NCBI GenBank assembly: GCA_025055435.1
Contig: JANWWN010000005.1
Span: forward strand, 25,587 to 84,754
Length of the DNA stretch: 59,168 nt
Direction of reading: 5' to 3'
Source of the DNA: Cyclobacteriaceae bacterium
GTDB taxonomy: Bacteria; Bacteroidota; Bacteroidia; Cytophagales; Cyclobacteriaceae
The notes beneath the pieces are model-generated. The model did not search any database. It was not told the origin of the DNA and saw only the letters and a list, made by a program, of their open reading frames with translations. A program made the translations under genes and the position numbers. Below, in pieces: positions 1 to 8,916 of the stretch; within the stretch, counting starts at the first letter, position 1, and every line of letters begins with the position of its first letter.

Positions 1-1472
1 ACCCTTCCATCCTGGAAGGTGAAAATGAATTGAACGATGAATCATTCTTTGGTTACCTGGTATTTGCATTTGTGTTGGGAATCGTATCGCTCATTACACC
101 GTGCGTATTTCCCATGGTGCCTATGACAGTTACATTCTTCCTGCGCGACAACCAGTCGCGCAGGCAGGGCATCCGCAACGCGCTGATTTTTGGAGCATCC
201 ATCATTACAATCTACACACTTGCCGGAACTTTGTTCGCAATTTTGCTTGGGGCCGAAGGCCTGAATGCGCTGGCTACACACTGGGCGCCCAATCTGTTTG
301 TGTTTGTAATTTTTGTTGTTTTCGCGCTTTCTTTTCTGGGCATGTTCGAAATCACAGCACCACATCAACTGGTTAACAAGGCCGACCAGCAGGCAGAAAA
401 GGGTGGTTTAATCGGTATTTTCTTCATGGCTGCTACGCTGGTGCTGGTTTCTTTTTCATGCACCATTCCGATAGTGGGTAACGTAGTGGTGCTGTCAGCC
501 GGAGGCCAGGTCATCAAGCCTGTTCTGGCCATGTTTTCCTACTCGCTGGCATTTGCCATACCTTTCACCTTGTTTGCCATATTTCCCGAATGGATGAAAG
601 GCTTACCCAAGTCGGGTGGATGGCTGAATGCGGTGAAGGTAACCTTGGGTTTTTTGGAGCTGGCGCTGGCACTCAAGTTTTTAAGCATTGCCGACCAGGC
701 TTATCATTGGGGAATTTTAGATCGCGATGTAAACATTGTATTGTGGATCGTGATCTTCGGATTATTGGGCCTTTACCTGTTGGGCAAAATCCGTCTTCCG
801 CACGACAGCCCGGTAGAGAAAATCTCCGTTCCCCGGCTGTTGCTGGCCATTACCGTATTTTCATTCGTGGTGTACCTGGTTCCGGGTTTGTGGGGTGCAC
901 CGCTCAAAGCGCTTGCCGGCTATCTGCCCCCGCAGCATACCCACGATTTCGACCTGGTTGCCATGACCCGTAATGCCCGGGAAAACGCGATATGCGATGA
1001 GCCGCGCTATGCAGAGTTCCTTCACCTGCCGCACGGACTCAAAGGATATTTTGATTACGCCCAGGCGCTGGCTTGTGCACGCGCACAGGACAAACCTCTT
1101 TTTATTGATTTTACCGGCCACGGGTGTACCAACTGCCGTGAAATGGAAGCTGTGGTATGGAGTGATCCGGCCGTACTGGAGCGCCTGAAAAACGACTTTG
1201 TAATAGTAGCACTGTATGTTGACGATAAAACCCTGTTACCGGAAAGCGAGTGGGTCACTTCAACCTATGACGGTAAAGTGAAAAAAACGCTGGGAAAGAA
1301 AAATGCCGACCTGCAGATAACCCGGCTAAACAACAATGCGCAACCTTTTTATGTACTGGTAGGCAAAGACGAGCGCGTGTTGGCATGGCCTTATGGATAC
1401 GACCGCAACGTGGAAAAATTTGTTGACTTCCTGGAACGCGGGAAAAAGAAGTATAAGGAGTTATACCAGTAA
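1..1472 (+). CDS. dsbD: Thiol:disulfide interchange protein DsbD, 5'-truncated by window edge
   Basis: Inner-membrane electron-transfer protein that passes reducing power from cytoplasmic thioredoxin to periplasmic substrates. The frame is open through base 1, so the TTG at base 30 is not a credible start and the N-terminal periplasmic domain lies outside the window. What remains is a polytopic DsbD membrane domain with its two redox cysteines in the LITPCVFPM and SFSCTIPIVG contexts (near the start and about 130 residues on). A C-terminal thioredoxin-like domain follows, with a CTNC active site in the GHGCTNCREME context. The order membrane domain then thioredoxin domain is typical of DsbD. 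The next gene on the same strand begins 99 bp downstream. Confidence 0.9.
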   Translation, partial: PSILEGENELNDESFFGYLVFAFVLGIVSLITPCVFPMVPMTVTFFLRDNQSRRQGIRNALIFGASIITIYTLAGTLFAILLGAEGLNALATHWAPNLFVFVIFVVFALSFLGMFEITAPHQLVNKADQQAEKGGLIGIFFMAATLVLVSFSCTIPIVGNVVVLSAGGQVIKPVLAMFSYSLAFAIPFTLFAIFPEWMKGLPKSGGWLNAVKVTLGFLELALALKFLSIADQAYHWGILDRDVNIVLWIVIFGLLGLYLLGKIRLPHDSPVEKISVPRLLLAITVFSFVVYLVPGLWGAPLKALAGYLPPQHTHDFDLVAMTRNARENAICDEPRYAEFLHLPHGLKGYFDYAQALACARAQDKPLFIDFTGHGCTNCREMEAVVWSDPAVLERLKNDFVIVALYVDDKTLLPESEWVTSTYDGKVKKTLGKKNADLQITRLNNNAQPFYVLVGKDERVLAWPYGYDRNVEKFVDFLERGKKKYKELYQ

Positions 1473-1571
1473 GCGGCCCTTCATAAGTGTTTCCTCTATT
1501 TCCTATATTTACGAGACCATTTTTTGCGGGCTCCGAATTTTTTTAACTGATTTGTCCGAACCTGGCGATTC

Positions 1572-2834
1572 ATGAAAAAACTGGTTTCAATATCAGCTAT
1601 TATTGTTGTTTTACTAACAGGTATTACCCTGCAAAAAGGTTATCGTAACGTCCGAATAGATTCAGATCGGTTTTCGGTTTCATTGCCTGCTAAGTCAAGT
1701 ACGATATTCGGTATTGAAACGGAAGGATACGTGGTAGTGGAGGATCGGGTTAAACGCAATCAGTTCCTGGCCGATATTCTCAGGCAGTATAATGTTCCAG
1801 CTCACCTTATCCGGCAGGTATCTGTTTTGCCCCGGCAAATTTTTGATGTGCGGAAAATAGTGCCTGACAAAAAGTTTACTCTGATTTGTCATAAAGATTC
1901 GCTGCGCATACCGGCAGCCATGGTATATGAGCCTAATCCAATTGATTATGTGATTTTCCGGTTTGGCGATTCGTTGTCGGTAGAAGTCTGTCAGCGCGAG
2001 GTTACAGTTAGCGAACGGGAGATAAGCGGAATTATTCAAACCTCCCTGTTTCAAACCATTGCTGAAATGGGCATATCGTACGAGCTAACCAACAAGGTAG
2101 TAGATATACTGGCCTGGCAGGTTGATTTTCAGCGCCTGAACCGCGGTGATGAAATCCGTATTATTTATGAAGAATTGCTGGCTGAAGGAAAACACATTGG
2201 CATTCGTAACATTAAGGGAATTTTCTTCAATTACGGAGGCAAGCCGGTTTATGCCATTCCTTTTGATCAGGGTAATGGTGTGGAGTATTTTGATGAAGAA
2301 GGCAACAGCTTGCGCAAGGCATTACTGAAATACCCCATTGAGTTTACCCGAATCAGTTCGCGCTACACCATGCGGCGTTTTCATCCGGTGCTGAAGGTTA
2401 ACCGTCCGCACCTGGGCACCGACTTTGCCGCTCCTGAAGGTACACCGGTGCGTTCAGCAGGTGATGGCGTGGTAGAGGAGGCAGGGTACACATCCAACAA
2501 TGGCAACTATGTAAAAATCCGGCACAACAGCACGTACACCACACAATACCTTCATTTATCCAAAATAGCTCCGGGTATTCATCGTGGTACGGTGGTGCGT
2601 CAGGGTCAATGGATCGGCAACGTGGGAAGCACAGGCCTTGCAACCGGTCCTCATCTGTGCTATCGGTTTTGGAAAAACGGAAAACAGGTGGATGCTTTGC
2701 AGGTTGATTTACCTTCGTCCGAGCCGGTGAAAGCCGAATTCAGGGAAGCATTTCATCATACAAAGGAAAAAATCATAAAACGGTTGAAAGCCATCCCCTC
2801 TGCTTCTCAAACGTATCTTGCTTCGGCTGGCTGA
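1572..2834 (+). CDS. M23 family metallopeptidase with Cys at a zinc-ligand position
   Basis: Predicted exported or membrane-anchored peptidoglycan endopeptidase of 420 residues. It starts with a Lys-Lys signal/anchor segment (residues 1-21). Residues 55-105 resemble the LysM-like OapA-type region common upstream of M23 domains, and the M23 domain covers about 262-375. Visible catalytic elements are H280 and D284 (PHLGTD), H328 (YLHLS) and H361 in GPHLCYRF. The usual final HxH motif reads H-L-C, so Cys363 replaces the third zinc-binding histidine. The family role is cleavage of peptide crosslinks in the wall. Whether this copy is active, binds zinc through Cys, or is a regulator is unknown. 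A normal HLH copy of the family lies at 45246. Confidence 0.85.
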   Translation: MKKLVSISAIIVVLLTGITLQKGYRNVRIDSDRFSVSLPAKSSTIFGIETEGYVVVEDRVKRNQFLADILRQYNVPAHLIRQVSVLPRQIFDVRKIVPDKKFTLICHKDSLRIPAAMVYEPNPIDYVIFRFGDSLSVEVCQREVTVSEREISGIIQTSLFQTIAEMGISYELTNKVVDILAWQVDFQRLNRGDEIRIIYEELLAEGKHIGIRNIKGIFFNYGGKPVYAIPFDQGNGVEYFDEEGNSLRKALLKYPIEFTRISSRYTMRRFHPVLKVNRPHLGTDFAAPEGTPVRSAGDGVVEEAGYTSNNGNYVKIRHNSTYTTQYLHLSKIAPGIHRGTVVRQGQWIGNVGSTGLATGPHLCYRFWKNGKQVDALQVDLPSSEPVKAEFREAFHHTKEKIIKRLKAIPSASQTYLASAG

Positions 2835-2897
2835 AAAGATAATCTGTTCGAAAACACTTTTGGCGTATACTTTGCGTATAATGCATACGTGAAAGGA

Positions 2898-5207
2898 ATG
2901 AGGAAGATTACCGTTGCTTTAACACTACTCCTCGGCCTGGGTCAGCTAAGCCATGCCCAAAAAGTGGGCTTGGTATTAAGTGGGGGTGCAGCTAAGGGGC
3001 TTGCTCATATAGGGGTGCTGAAAGCACTGGAAGAAAATGAAGTGCCGGTTGACTTTGTGGTCGGTACTTCAATGGGTGGAATCGTTGCGGGCTTTTATGC
3101 GGCAGGCTATTCGCCTGAGGAGATGGAAGCCATGGTTTTATCGGAGGATTTCCTTCGTTGGATTCGCGGTTTGCCGGAGCGGGGACATAACTATCACTAT
3201 TACCATACTAATGAAATACCCGGCTTTGTTAAGCTCAATCTTACACTCGATTCCGTCCGCACTTTTCAGTTTAATTCTTCGCTGGCCAGCGATGTTTCGC
3301 TCAATTATGCCTTAACCGAAAAACTGGCACAGGCTTCAGCGATTTGCCGTAATAATTTCGACAGCCTGTTGGTACCACTGCGGGTGGTGGCGGCAGATAT
3401 ATTTACACAAAGTCAGGTTATACTGAAATCCGGATTGCTAAGCGAAGCTTTACGGGCAACACAAACCGTTCCGCTTTTTTACTCACCAATTAAGGTGAAT
3501 AACCGCTATCTGTTTGATGGAGGTATTTACAATAATTTCCCGGTTGATGTGGCCTTGCGTGAGTTTTCTCCCGATGTGCTCATCGGCAGTAATGTATCGT
3601 CAAAAGTTTTTAAGGAATATCCCTACGATAAAGATGAACAACTTATCGGACGTTTTTTGATATATATGTTGTTAGATAATTCCGATCCGGAAGAGTTAAG
3701 CGAAAGTGGAATTTATATCGAGCCCGATATCCGTGGCTATACCGGATTTGAATTCGACAGAGCCCGTGCTCTGATTGATAGCGGATACCGGGCGACTCTC
3801 CGTTTGATTCCGGCCATTAAAGCCTGCGTTTCAGCCCGGCGTACCCGTGAGGAACTTAACCAAAAACGTGAAGCATTTCGGCAAAAAAACGTTCCCGATC
3901 GTTTTGGCGATTTGCGCTTTCGTTCATTCACCACCCGGCAGCAACGATACATTCGCAGGATATTTAACGATCCTCCCCGATCAGGCTATCATACATTTAA
4001 AAGCCAGAAAAGCGGTTACTTCAAACTGGTGACCGAACCTTTTTTTGCTAACGTGTTTCCATCCATTGTTTATGACTCAGCCGATTCGGCTTTTCATTTA
4101 ACATTAACCCGCAGACCACAGCGCAACTTTTCACTTTCATTTGGCGGGGTTGCTGCATCGCGGAACATCAGCAATATATACCTCGGAATCGATTATTACT
4201 ATTTCAGTAGGGCACTTACCCATGTTTACGGTTCCTTTCAAACCGGAAGCTTCTATCAGTCATTGTTGCTGAATGCAAGGGTTGATTATTCCCAGCTGGG
4301 TCGTTTTTATTTTCAACCGGAAGCAGTGTACAATAATTTTGATTATCTGGAGAACACGGAGTTACTCAAACGAACAAACCCAACGGTGCTGAAGCGGTTC
4401 GATCGGAGAATATCCCTGGCCGTAGGTTGGCCGGTGGGCAACAAATTCCGCTCACAGCTAAAAGTATCAGGTATCAGCAACTCCGATCGTTATTCCAACC
4501 GCAACCTGTTCGTCAGTCAGGATACGCTGGATGTGCTGCGCTTATCGGGCCTGCGGACGGATTTTTTATTAACCTCCAGTACGTTGGACAGGCCGCAATA
4601 CCCATCTGCCGGTCATTCATTCGAGCTGCAAATTTCCCGGTTTTCAGTTACCGAAAAGTATGAAGCGGGCAATACGGCACATCCCTCGCTAAGGGATTTG
4701 CCTGCACGTGAGCTGCAATGGTTCCGCCTGAAATGTGCAGTGGAACACTATGTCAACAAAGGCCGTTATCGCATCGGCTACTTTGCAGAGGCGGTGTTTT
4801 CCAATCAGCCAGTGTTCAGAAATTTTACCGGAACCCTCATCAACGCTCCTGCTTTCCTGCCGTTCCAGGACAGCCGGACGCTGATACTCGAAAATTTCCG
4901 TGCATTTAATTACACGGCAGTAGGTCTGCGGCAAATCTTCATCCTGCGTCCCAATATGCTTGATTTTCGCGTTAGTGCAGCCCTGTTCAAACCCTGGCAG
5001 ATAATCAGTCAGGGTCAGACACAGGATGTTGTGTTAATCCAAAAAGAAAATGCATTGTTCGCAGCAGCCTCGGCCGGTCCGGTTTATCATTCCCCGCTTG
5101 GACCTGTAAGCCTGAGCGTGAATTATTACGATGACAAGAAAAATGCGCTGGGGGTATTACTTCATGTGGGCTTTTTATTATTTAACCGACACTCGGTCGA
5201 TCAATAG
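2898..5207 (+). CDS. Patatin-like phospholipase with C-terminal outer-membrane barrel
   Basis: Predicted surface or outer-membrane lipid hydrolase. The ATG at 2898 gives a Sec signal peptide ending near SHAQ; a GTG at 2889 is also in frame but adds only three residues. The patatin domain follows immediately. It has the oxyanion loop SGGAAKGLAH, the nucleophile elbow GTSMGG (GxSxG) and the second catalytic residue in FDGGIYNN (DGG). The C-terminal half (about residue 400 on) is rich in alternating aromatic strands and resembles the BamA/Omp85-type surface antigen domain, the architecture of PlpD-like proteins (type Vd). The catalytic Ser-Asp dyad is intact, so an active lipase is likely. The substrate is unknown. 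Confidence 0.88.
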   Translation: MRKITVALTLLLGLGQLSHAQKVGLVLSGGAAKGLAHIGVLKALEENEVPVDFVVGTSMGGIVAGFYAAGYSPEEMEAMVLSEDFLRWIRGLPERGHNYHYYHTNEIPGFVKLNLTLDSVRTFQFNSSLASDVSLNYALTEKLAQASAICRNNFDSLLVPLRVVAADIFTQSQVILKSGLLSEALRATQTVPLFYSPIKVNNRYLFDGGIYNNFPVDVALREFSPDVLIGSNVSSKVFKEYPYDKDEQLIGRFLIYMLLDNSDPEELSESGIYIEPDIRGYTGFEFDRARALIDSGYRATLRLIPAIKACVSARRTREELNQKREAFRQKNVPDRFGDLRFRSFTTRQQRYIRRIFNDPPRSGYHTFKSQKSGYFKLVTEPFFANVFPSIVYDSADSAFHLTLTRRPQRNFSLSFGGVAASRNISNIYLGIDYYYFSRALTHVYGSFQTGSFYQSLLLNARVDYSQLGRFYFQPEAVYNNFDYLENTELLKRTNPTVLKRFDRRISLAVGWPVGNKFRSQLKVSGISNSDRYSNRNLFVSQDTLDVLRLSGLRTDFLLTSSTLDRPQYPSAGHSFELQISRFSVTEKYEAGNTAHPSLRDLPARELQWFRLKCAVEHYVNKGRYRIGYFAEAVFSNQPVFRNFTGTLINAPAFLPFQDSRTLILENFRAFNYTAVGLRQIFILRPNMLDFRVSAALFKPWQIISQGQTQDVVLIQKENALFAAASAGPVYHSPLGPVSLSVNYYDDKKNALGVLLHVGFLLFNRHSVDQ

Positions 5208-5297
5208 AGAAGAAACCCAATACGCTGAACACGGCCCTTTCTGCCTTTTTCGAAATTTTAATTATGTTTACCTGTCAAACAACCCTTTAAACTGTTC

Positions 5298-7328
5298 ATG
5301 TACCGTATTCTACTAACGTTAAGCGCGTTTAGCGTAGCTATTGAATTAAATGCCCAGGTAATTCAGTGGGCTTCCAAGGTTTTGCAGTTTTCCAGTGAAT
5401 TAACACCTGTTCAGTATTCAGCTAAACAGGCATTGGGTAAGCCCAATGTATTGCCGGCTGGAGGACAAAATCCCAATGCATGGGCGCCTGATCGTCCGAA
5501 CCGCAAAGAATTTCTGAAACTGGGCTTTGAAACACCCATGCACATCCGCCAGATTGCTGTAGCTGAGTCGCATAATCCCAGCGCACTTTTCAAAGTGTAT
5601 TTGTACGATGAGAACAACCGCGAATACGAAGTTCATACCCTTAATCCGCAGGCTGTCCCGTTAAAAGGTCGTATGCTCAATCTCTTTGTTGAGCGCACGC
5701 CCTATAAGGTAACAGCAGTTAAACTGGAGTTCGACGGAGCAGCCGTGCCTGATTACTACGGAATAGATGCCGTAGCCATAGCCGACTCCGACTATCCGGT
5801 TATTGCTTTTATACCGCAGCCTTCGCTGCTGGCTTCGGGAATAATAGTTGAACAACTGGACCAGAATGTTAACAGTGAATATTCTGAGGTTAACCCCTTG
5901 CTATCCCCTGATGGAAAAACACTTTATTTCAGCCGCCGGAATCATCCGCAAAATATCGGCGGGGTAAACGATAAGGAGGATATCTGGTATTCGGAACTCG
6001 GACCAGACGGTAAATGGCAGTTAGCAAAAAATATGGGTCCGGAATTTAACAATGAGTATCCCAACTTTATTAACACCATAACCTCCGTTACACCCGATGG
6101 AAAATCGGCCGTTATGTTGCTTGGAAACAAATACATGCCCAACGGAAAAATGCTGGCCGGCGTTTCCATCAGCACCAACGTAGGAGGCAATTGGAGTAAA
6201 CCCGTTCCCCTAAATATTACCAATGATTATAACTTTAATGAAAAGGCCAACTATTTTCTTACCAATAACCGTAAAACGTTGTTGATGTCGGTGGAGCGCG
6301 AAGATTCGCATGGCGACCGCGACTTGTATGTTTCCTTCATGAAGCCGGACAGTATATGGACCGAGCCGTTGAACCTGGGAAGCGTTGTGAATACTGCCGG
6401 AACGGAATCGGCACCTTTTCTGGCTGCCGATGACAAAACGTTGTACTTCTCGTCCAACGGATTCAGCGGCTACGGAGGCTCGGATATTTACGTAACACGC
6501 AGACTGGATGATACCTGGACCAACTGGTCAGAACCCGAAAACCTGGGTCCTGAAATCAACTCGCCACTTGAGGACATCTTCTTTAATATTCCTGCGGAAA
6601 GTGAATACGCATACTACTCGCGCGGTGTAACGGAAAACAACCTCGATATTTTCCGGGTCAAGTTGCCCATTTACAAAAGTCCGGAGCCATGGGTTACGGT
6701 TAAAGGCAAACTGGTGGATGCCGAGACGGGCAAACCCATTGGCGCAAAAATTATTTATGAACGCCTGCCGGATGGCACCGAAATGGGCATCGCACAGTCG
6801 GACCCGTTAACAGGTGAATATGAAATTAAATTACCGGCCGGCCACCTGTACGGCATTCGGGCAGAAGCAAAAGATCACATTTCTGAAAATCAGAATCTGG
6901 ATCTGCGCAACATAACATCCGATCAGGTTATTGCAAACAAAAACTTTAACCTGCAGCCCATCCGCGTTGCACGCATTGATGAAAATGTTTCAATTACCCT
7001 GAACAACATTTTCTTTGACTTTGACAGGGCTACGCTTCGCCCCGAGTCATTTCCCGAGCTCGACCGTCTGGTGAAAGTCATGCAGGAGCGCCCTTCCATG
7101 AAAGTGGAAATTGACGGTCATACCTGCGACATTGGCGAGGAGCAGTACAATCTTGGCTTATCGGAGCGCAGGGCGCGTTCGGTGCAGAAGTATTTAGTTC
7201 AAAAAGGGGTGGATGCCGCGCGTATTGATGTGAAATTCTTCGGAGAAACAAAACCTGCAGTGCCCAATACCAACCGCGAAACACGGAGGCAGAACCGCAG
7301 GGTGGAATTTAAAATCATATCACCATGA
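5298..7328 (+). CDS. OmpA-family protein with discoidin-like, PD40 propeller and Ig-like domains
   Basis: Exported 676-residue envelope protein. A short signal peptide ends at LNAQ. Residues about 20-165 look like a discoidin/galactose-binding-like beta sandwich (SAKQALGKPN, EFLKLGFETP and YYGIDAVAI are recognisable marks of such modules in Bacteroidota). PD40/WD40-like blades follow (SPDGKTLYFSRR, TPDGKSAVMLL, DDKTLYFSSNG with GGSDIYV), then a carboxypeptidase-regulatory-like domain (KGKLVDAETGKPI) and an OmpA C-terminal peptidoglycan-binding domain (FFDFDRATLRPES ... LSERRARSV). In the OmpA loop the usual GHTD is GHTC, followed by an Asp one residue later. The gene overlaps the next one by 4 bp (ATGA), so the two are probably translationally coupled. 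Such proteins often accompany PorP/SprF-type proteins, but none is adjacent here. Confidence 0.87.
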   Translation: MYRILLTLSAFSVAIELNAQVIQWASKVLQFSSELTPVQYSAKQALGKPNVLPAGGQNPNAWAPDRPNRKEFLKLGFETPMHIRQIAVAESHNPSALFKVYLYDENNREYEVHTLNPQAVPLKGRMLNLFVERTPYKVTAVKLEFDGAAVPDYYGIDAVAIADSDYPVIAFIPQPSLLASGIIVEQLDQNVNSEYSEVNPLLSPDGKTLYFSRRNHPQNIGGVNDKEDIWYSELGPDGKWQLAKNMGPEFNNEYPNFINTITSVTPDGKSAVMLLGNKYMPNGKMLAGVSISTNVGGNWSKPVPLNITNDYNFNEKANYFLTNNRKTLLMSVEREDSHGDRDLYVSFMKPDSIWTEPLNLGSVVNTAGTESAPFLAADDKTLYFSSNGFSGYGGSDIYVTRRLDDTWTNWSEPENLGPEINSPLEDIFFNIPAESEYAYYSRGVTENNLDIFRVKLPIYKSPEPWVTVKGKLVDAETGKPIGAKIIYERLPDGTEMGIAQSDPLTGEYEIKLPAGHLYGIRAEAKDHISENQNLDLRNITSDQVIANKNFNLQPIRVARIDENVSITLNNIFFDFDRATLRPESFPELDRLVKVMQERPSMKVEIDGHTCDIGEEQYNLGLSERRARSVQKYLVQKGVDAARIDVKFFGETKPAVPNTNRETRRQNRRVEFKIISP

Positions 7329-8026
7329 AACGGGCTTTATTCATATTCCTTTTGCTAAATGCATCGGGTTTGCCGGCACAAACCGAAACAATCCCCGTCA
7401 TAGTGGCCAGCGGCCGGATCTATAATTCCGAGACGAAGGAACCTGTTAACGCTAAGGTTGTTTATCAGAGTCTTCCCTACGGTAACCGCATGGGCATTAT
7501 CACCGGCGATTCTTTCAGCTTTCAGCTTTTTTATAACGAGCGCTATTCCATTACAGTTGAAGCGGTTGGGTATGCCTCAGCCAAATATCTGCTCGATCCG
7601 GCTGAGGCCGTTGACGGCAAACTGATTAAAGATATTGAGCTGCACCATACTACCGGAAACACCTCGCGCAGGCATGCTGTGGGTCAGGTGATGCGTCTGG
7701 ACAACCTGATTTTTGAGCAAGGCAAATCCAAGATTGATCCATCTTCTTTCGAGGAACTCGACCTGCTGGTAGCCATGATGAAAGAGCACAAATCCATGGT
7801 TATTCAGCTGGAGGGCCACACCGATTATCTGGGCGACCCGGAAAAAAATTTGAAACTGTCGGAGCAACGGGTGGAAAAGGTAAAAGAGTACCTCGTTTCA
7901 AAAGGCATTCACAAAAACCGAATTTTTACCAAAGCCTTTGGTGGTACCATGCCGCTTTCGCGTGATGATACACCGGAAGCACACCGTATGAACCGCAGGG
8001 TAGAAGTGCGTATTCTGCAAAACTGA
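7325..8026 (+). CDS. OmpA-family lipid/peptidoglycan-associated protein
   Basis: Small exported relative (233 residues) of the last two domains of the preceding gene. A signal peptide ends around LPAQ. A carboxypeptidase-regulatory-like domain follows (SGRIYNSETKEPVNAKVVY, close in wording to the KGKLVDAETGKPIGAKI segment next door), then an OmpA domain with GHTDYLGDPEKN, LSEQRVEKV and MNRRVEV. The peptidoglycan-binding Asp (GHTD) and Arg (SEQR) are present, unlike the GHTC of its neighbour. It starts inside the upstream stop codon (ATGA overlap), so the two are co-expressed. It probably arose by partial duplication of the upstream gene. Confidence 0.88.
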   Translation: MKRALFIFLLLNASGLPAQTETIPVIVASGRIYNSETKEPVNAKVVYQSLPYGNRMGIITGDSFSFQLFYNERYSITVEAVGYASAKYLLDPAEAVDGKLIKDIELHHTTGNTSRRHAVGQVMRLDNLIFEQGKSKIDPSSFEELDLLVAMMKEHKSMVIQLEGHTDYLGDPEKNLKLSEQRVEKVKEYLVSKGIHKNRIFTKAFGGTMPLSRDDTPEAHRMNRRVEVRILQN

Positions 8027-8027
8027 T

Positions 8028-8801
8028 TCAGGGAGCCGAGGAGGCCAATAATGGCGAACTCAGATTTCGAACAATCGCGAGCCTTTTTGTTAATTCAAAT
8101 TTAAGGACATCGCTTAACTCACTTTCACGGATGGAAAGCCAAAGCAGGTCGGCCAGCTCGTGTATGCGCGGTGAGTGATAGTAAACGGAAGCCTGCTGCA
8201 GCAGGTACACGCTTTGTTTCATGTCCTTACGGTTAAATGCATATACGGCCTGATTGTAAAAATCCAGTCCGCGCAGTCCGGTTAGCGAGGTTACATTGAA
8301 AATATCCTTTTTGAACAAATAGCCTGTATATCCGTTTTGTTGCGGAACGATTTTGCGGTAAGTCTCCAATCGTTGGCTTATGACTTTGTCCTTCCTTATA
8401 AGTCCATGCAACGGATCGGTCGTTTCTATTAACCATTCATTATCCTGAAGTTTAGCAATAATGAAAATATGGTAAGTGGTTTCAACAATTTGGTGACGGA
8501 TATTGAAATGATCCAGCAGCAGAGCAAAGGTGGTGGTGGCCGTAAGGCAGTTATAGTTACCGGTTGCGATGGTCTGATTGAAAGAAATTTCTTCAGTAAA
8601 GTCGTTCAGTATATGCCGGTGAACATAATGAAAGAGCTTTTTGACAAACAATGCATCGCTGGGGGTGTGGTTTCTGATCTGCTCCAGTGTCTTTACATGT
8701 GCAATCCAGGATTCAGGTAAAGCGGGCTGCGCCGGCTGAGCGAAGATCAGCGAAACTGCCAGCAGGTAAAGTCCACATATACCATAAGCTACCCGGAGCA
8801 T
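8028..8801 (-). CDS. Exported transglutaminase-fold protein, function unknown
   Basis: 257 residues with an N-terminal signal peptide (ends near IFAQPAQP). The centre carries a plausible papain/transglutaminase-like triad: Cys in GNYNCLTAT, His in TTYHIFIIA and Asp in WLIETTDP, in the order and spacing seen in transglutaminase-like cysteine proteases. The C-terminal third is helical and unrecognised. It could be a periplasmic protease, amidase or crosslinker. The sequence supports the fold but not the reaction. It converges with the OmpA gene, with one base between the two stop codons, and is divergent from the aldehyde dehydrogenase gene across a TTAACA-rich spacer. Confidence 0.65.
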   Translation of the reverse strand: MLRVAYGICGLYLLAVSLIFAQPAQPALPESWIAHVKTLEQIRNHTPSDALFVKKLFHYVHRHILNDFTEEISFNQTIATGNYNCLTATTTFALLLDHFNIRHQIVETTYHIFIIAKLQDNEWLIETTDPLHGLIRKDKVISQRLETYRKIVPQQNGYTGYLFKKDIFNVTSLTGLRGLDFYNQAVYAFNRKDMKQSVYLLQQASVYYHSPRIHELADLLWLSIRESELSDVLKFELTKRLAIVRNLSSPLLASSAP

Positions 8802-8916
8802 GGAGACATGTTAAGTTAATGTTAACAAATTTAACAAATATTTAACAAAACAATCCCTGACTTAACAATTTTTTAATATTGGGCAGCCCAGCACGAAATT
8901 TTCTATCTTTCAAACT
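8802..8916. promoter_or_regulatory. AT-rich divergent intergenic region with repeated TTAACA motifs
   Basis: Spacer between the divergently read transglutaminase-fold gene and the aldehyde dehydrogenase gene. It contains a cluster of TTAAC/TTAACAAA words (around 8819-8875, on the plus strand). Near the right end lies a possible promoter: TTG at 8879-8881 and, 22 bp on, TATCTTTC at 8904-8911, one base off the Bacteroidota -7 consensus TAnnTTTG. The latter is so close to the ATG at 8917 that the transcript would be almost leaderless. The motif cluster could be an operator or merely AT-rich composition. Confidence 0.3.

Noticed and set aside
1055-1258. Antisense and out-of-frame open frames inside long genes such as dsbD, gdhA, uvrA and the RND gene
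   Set aside because: No signal peptide, family motif or plausible composition. They mirror the coding frame of the real genes.
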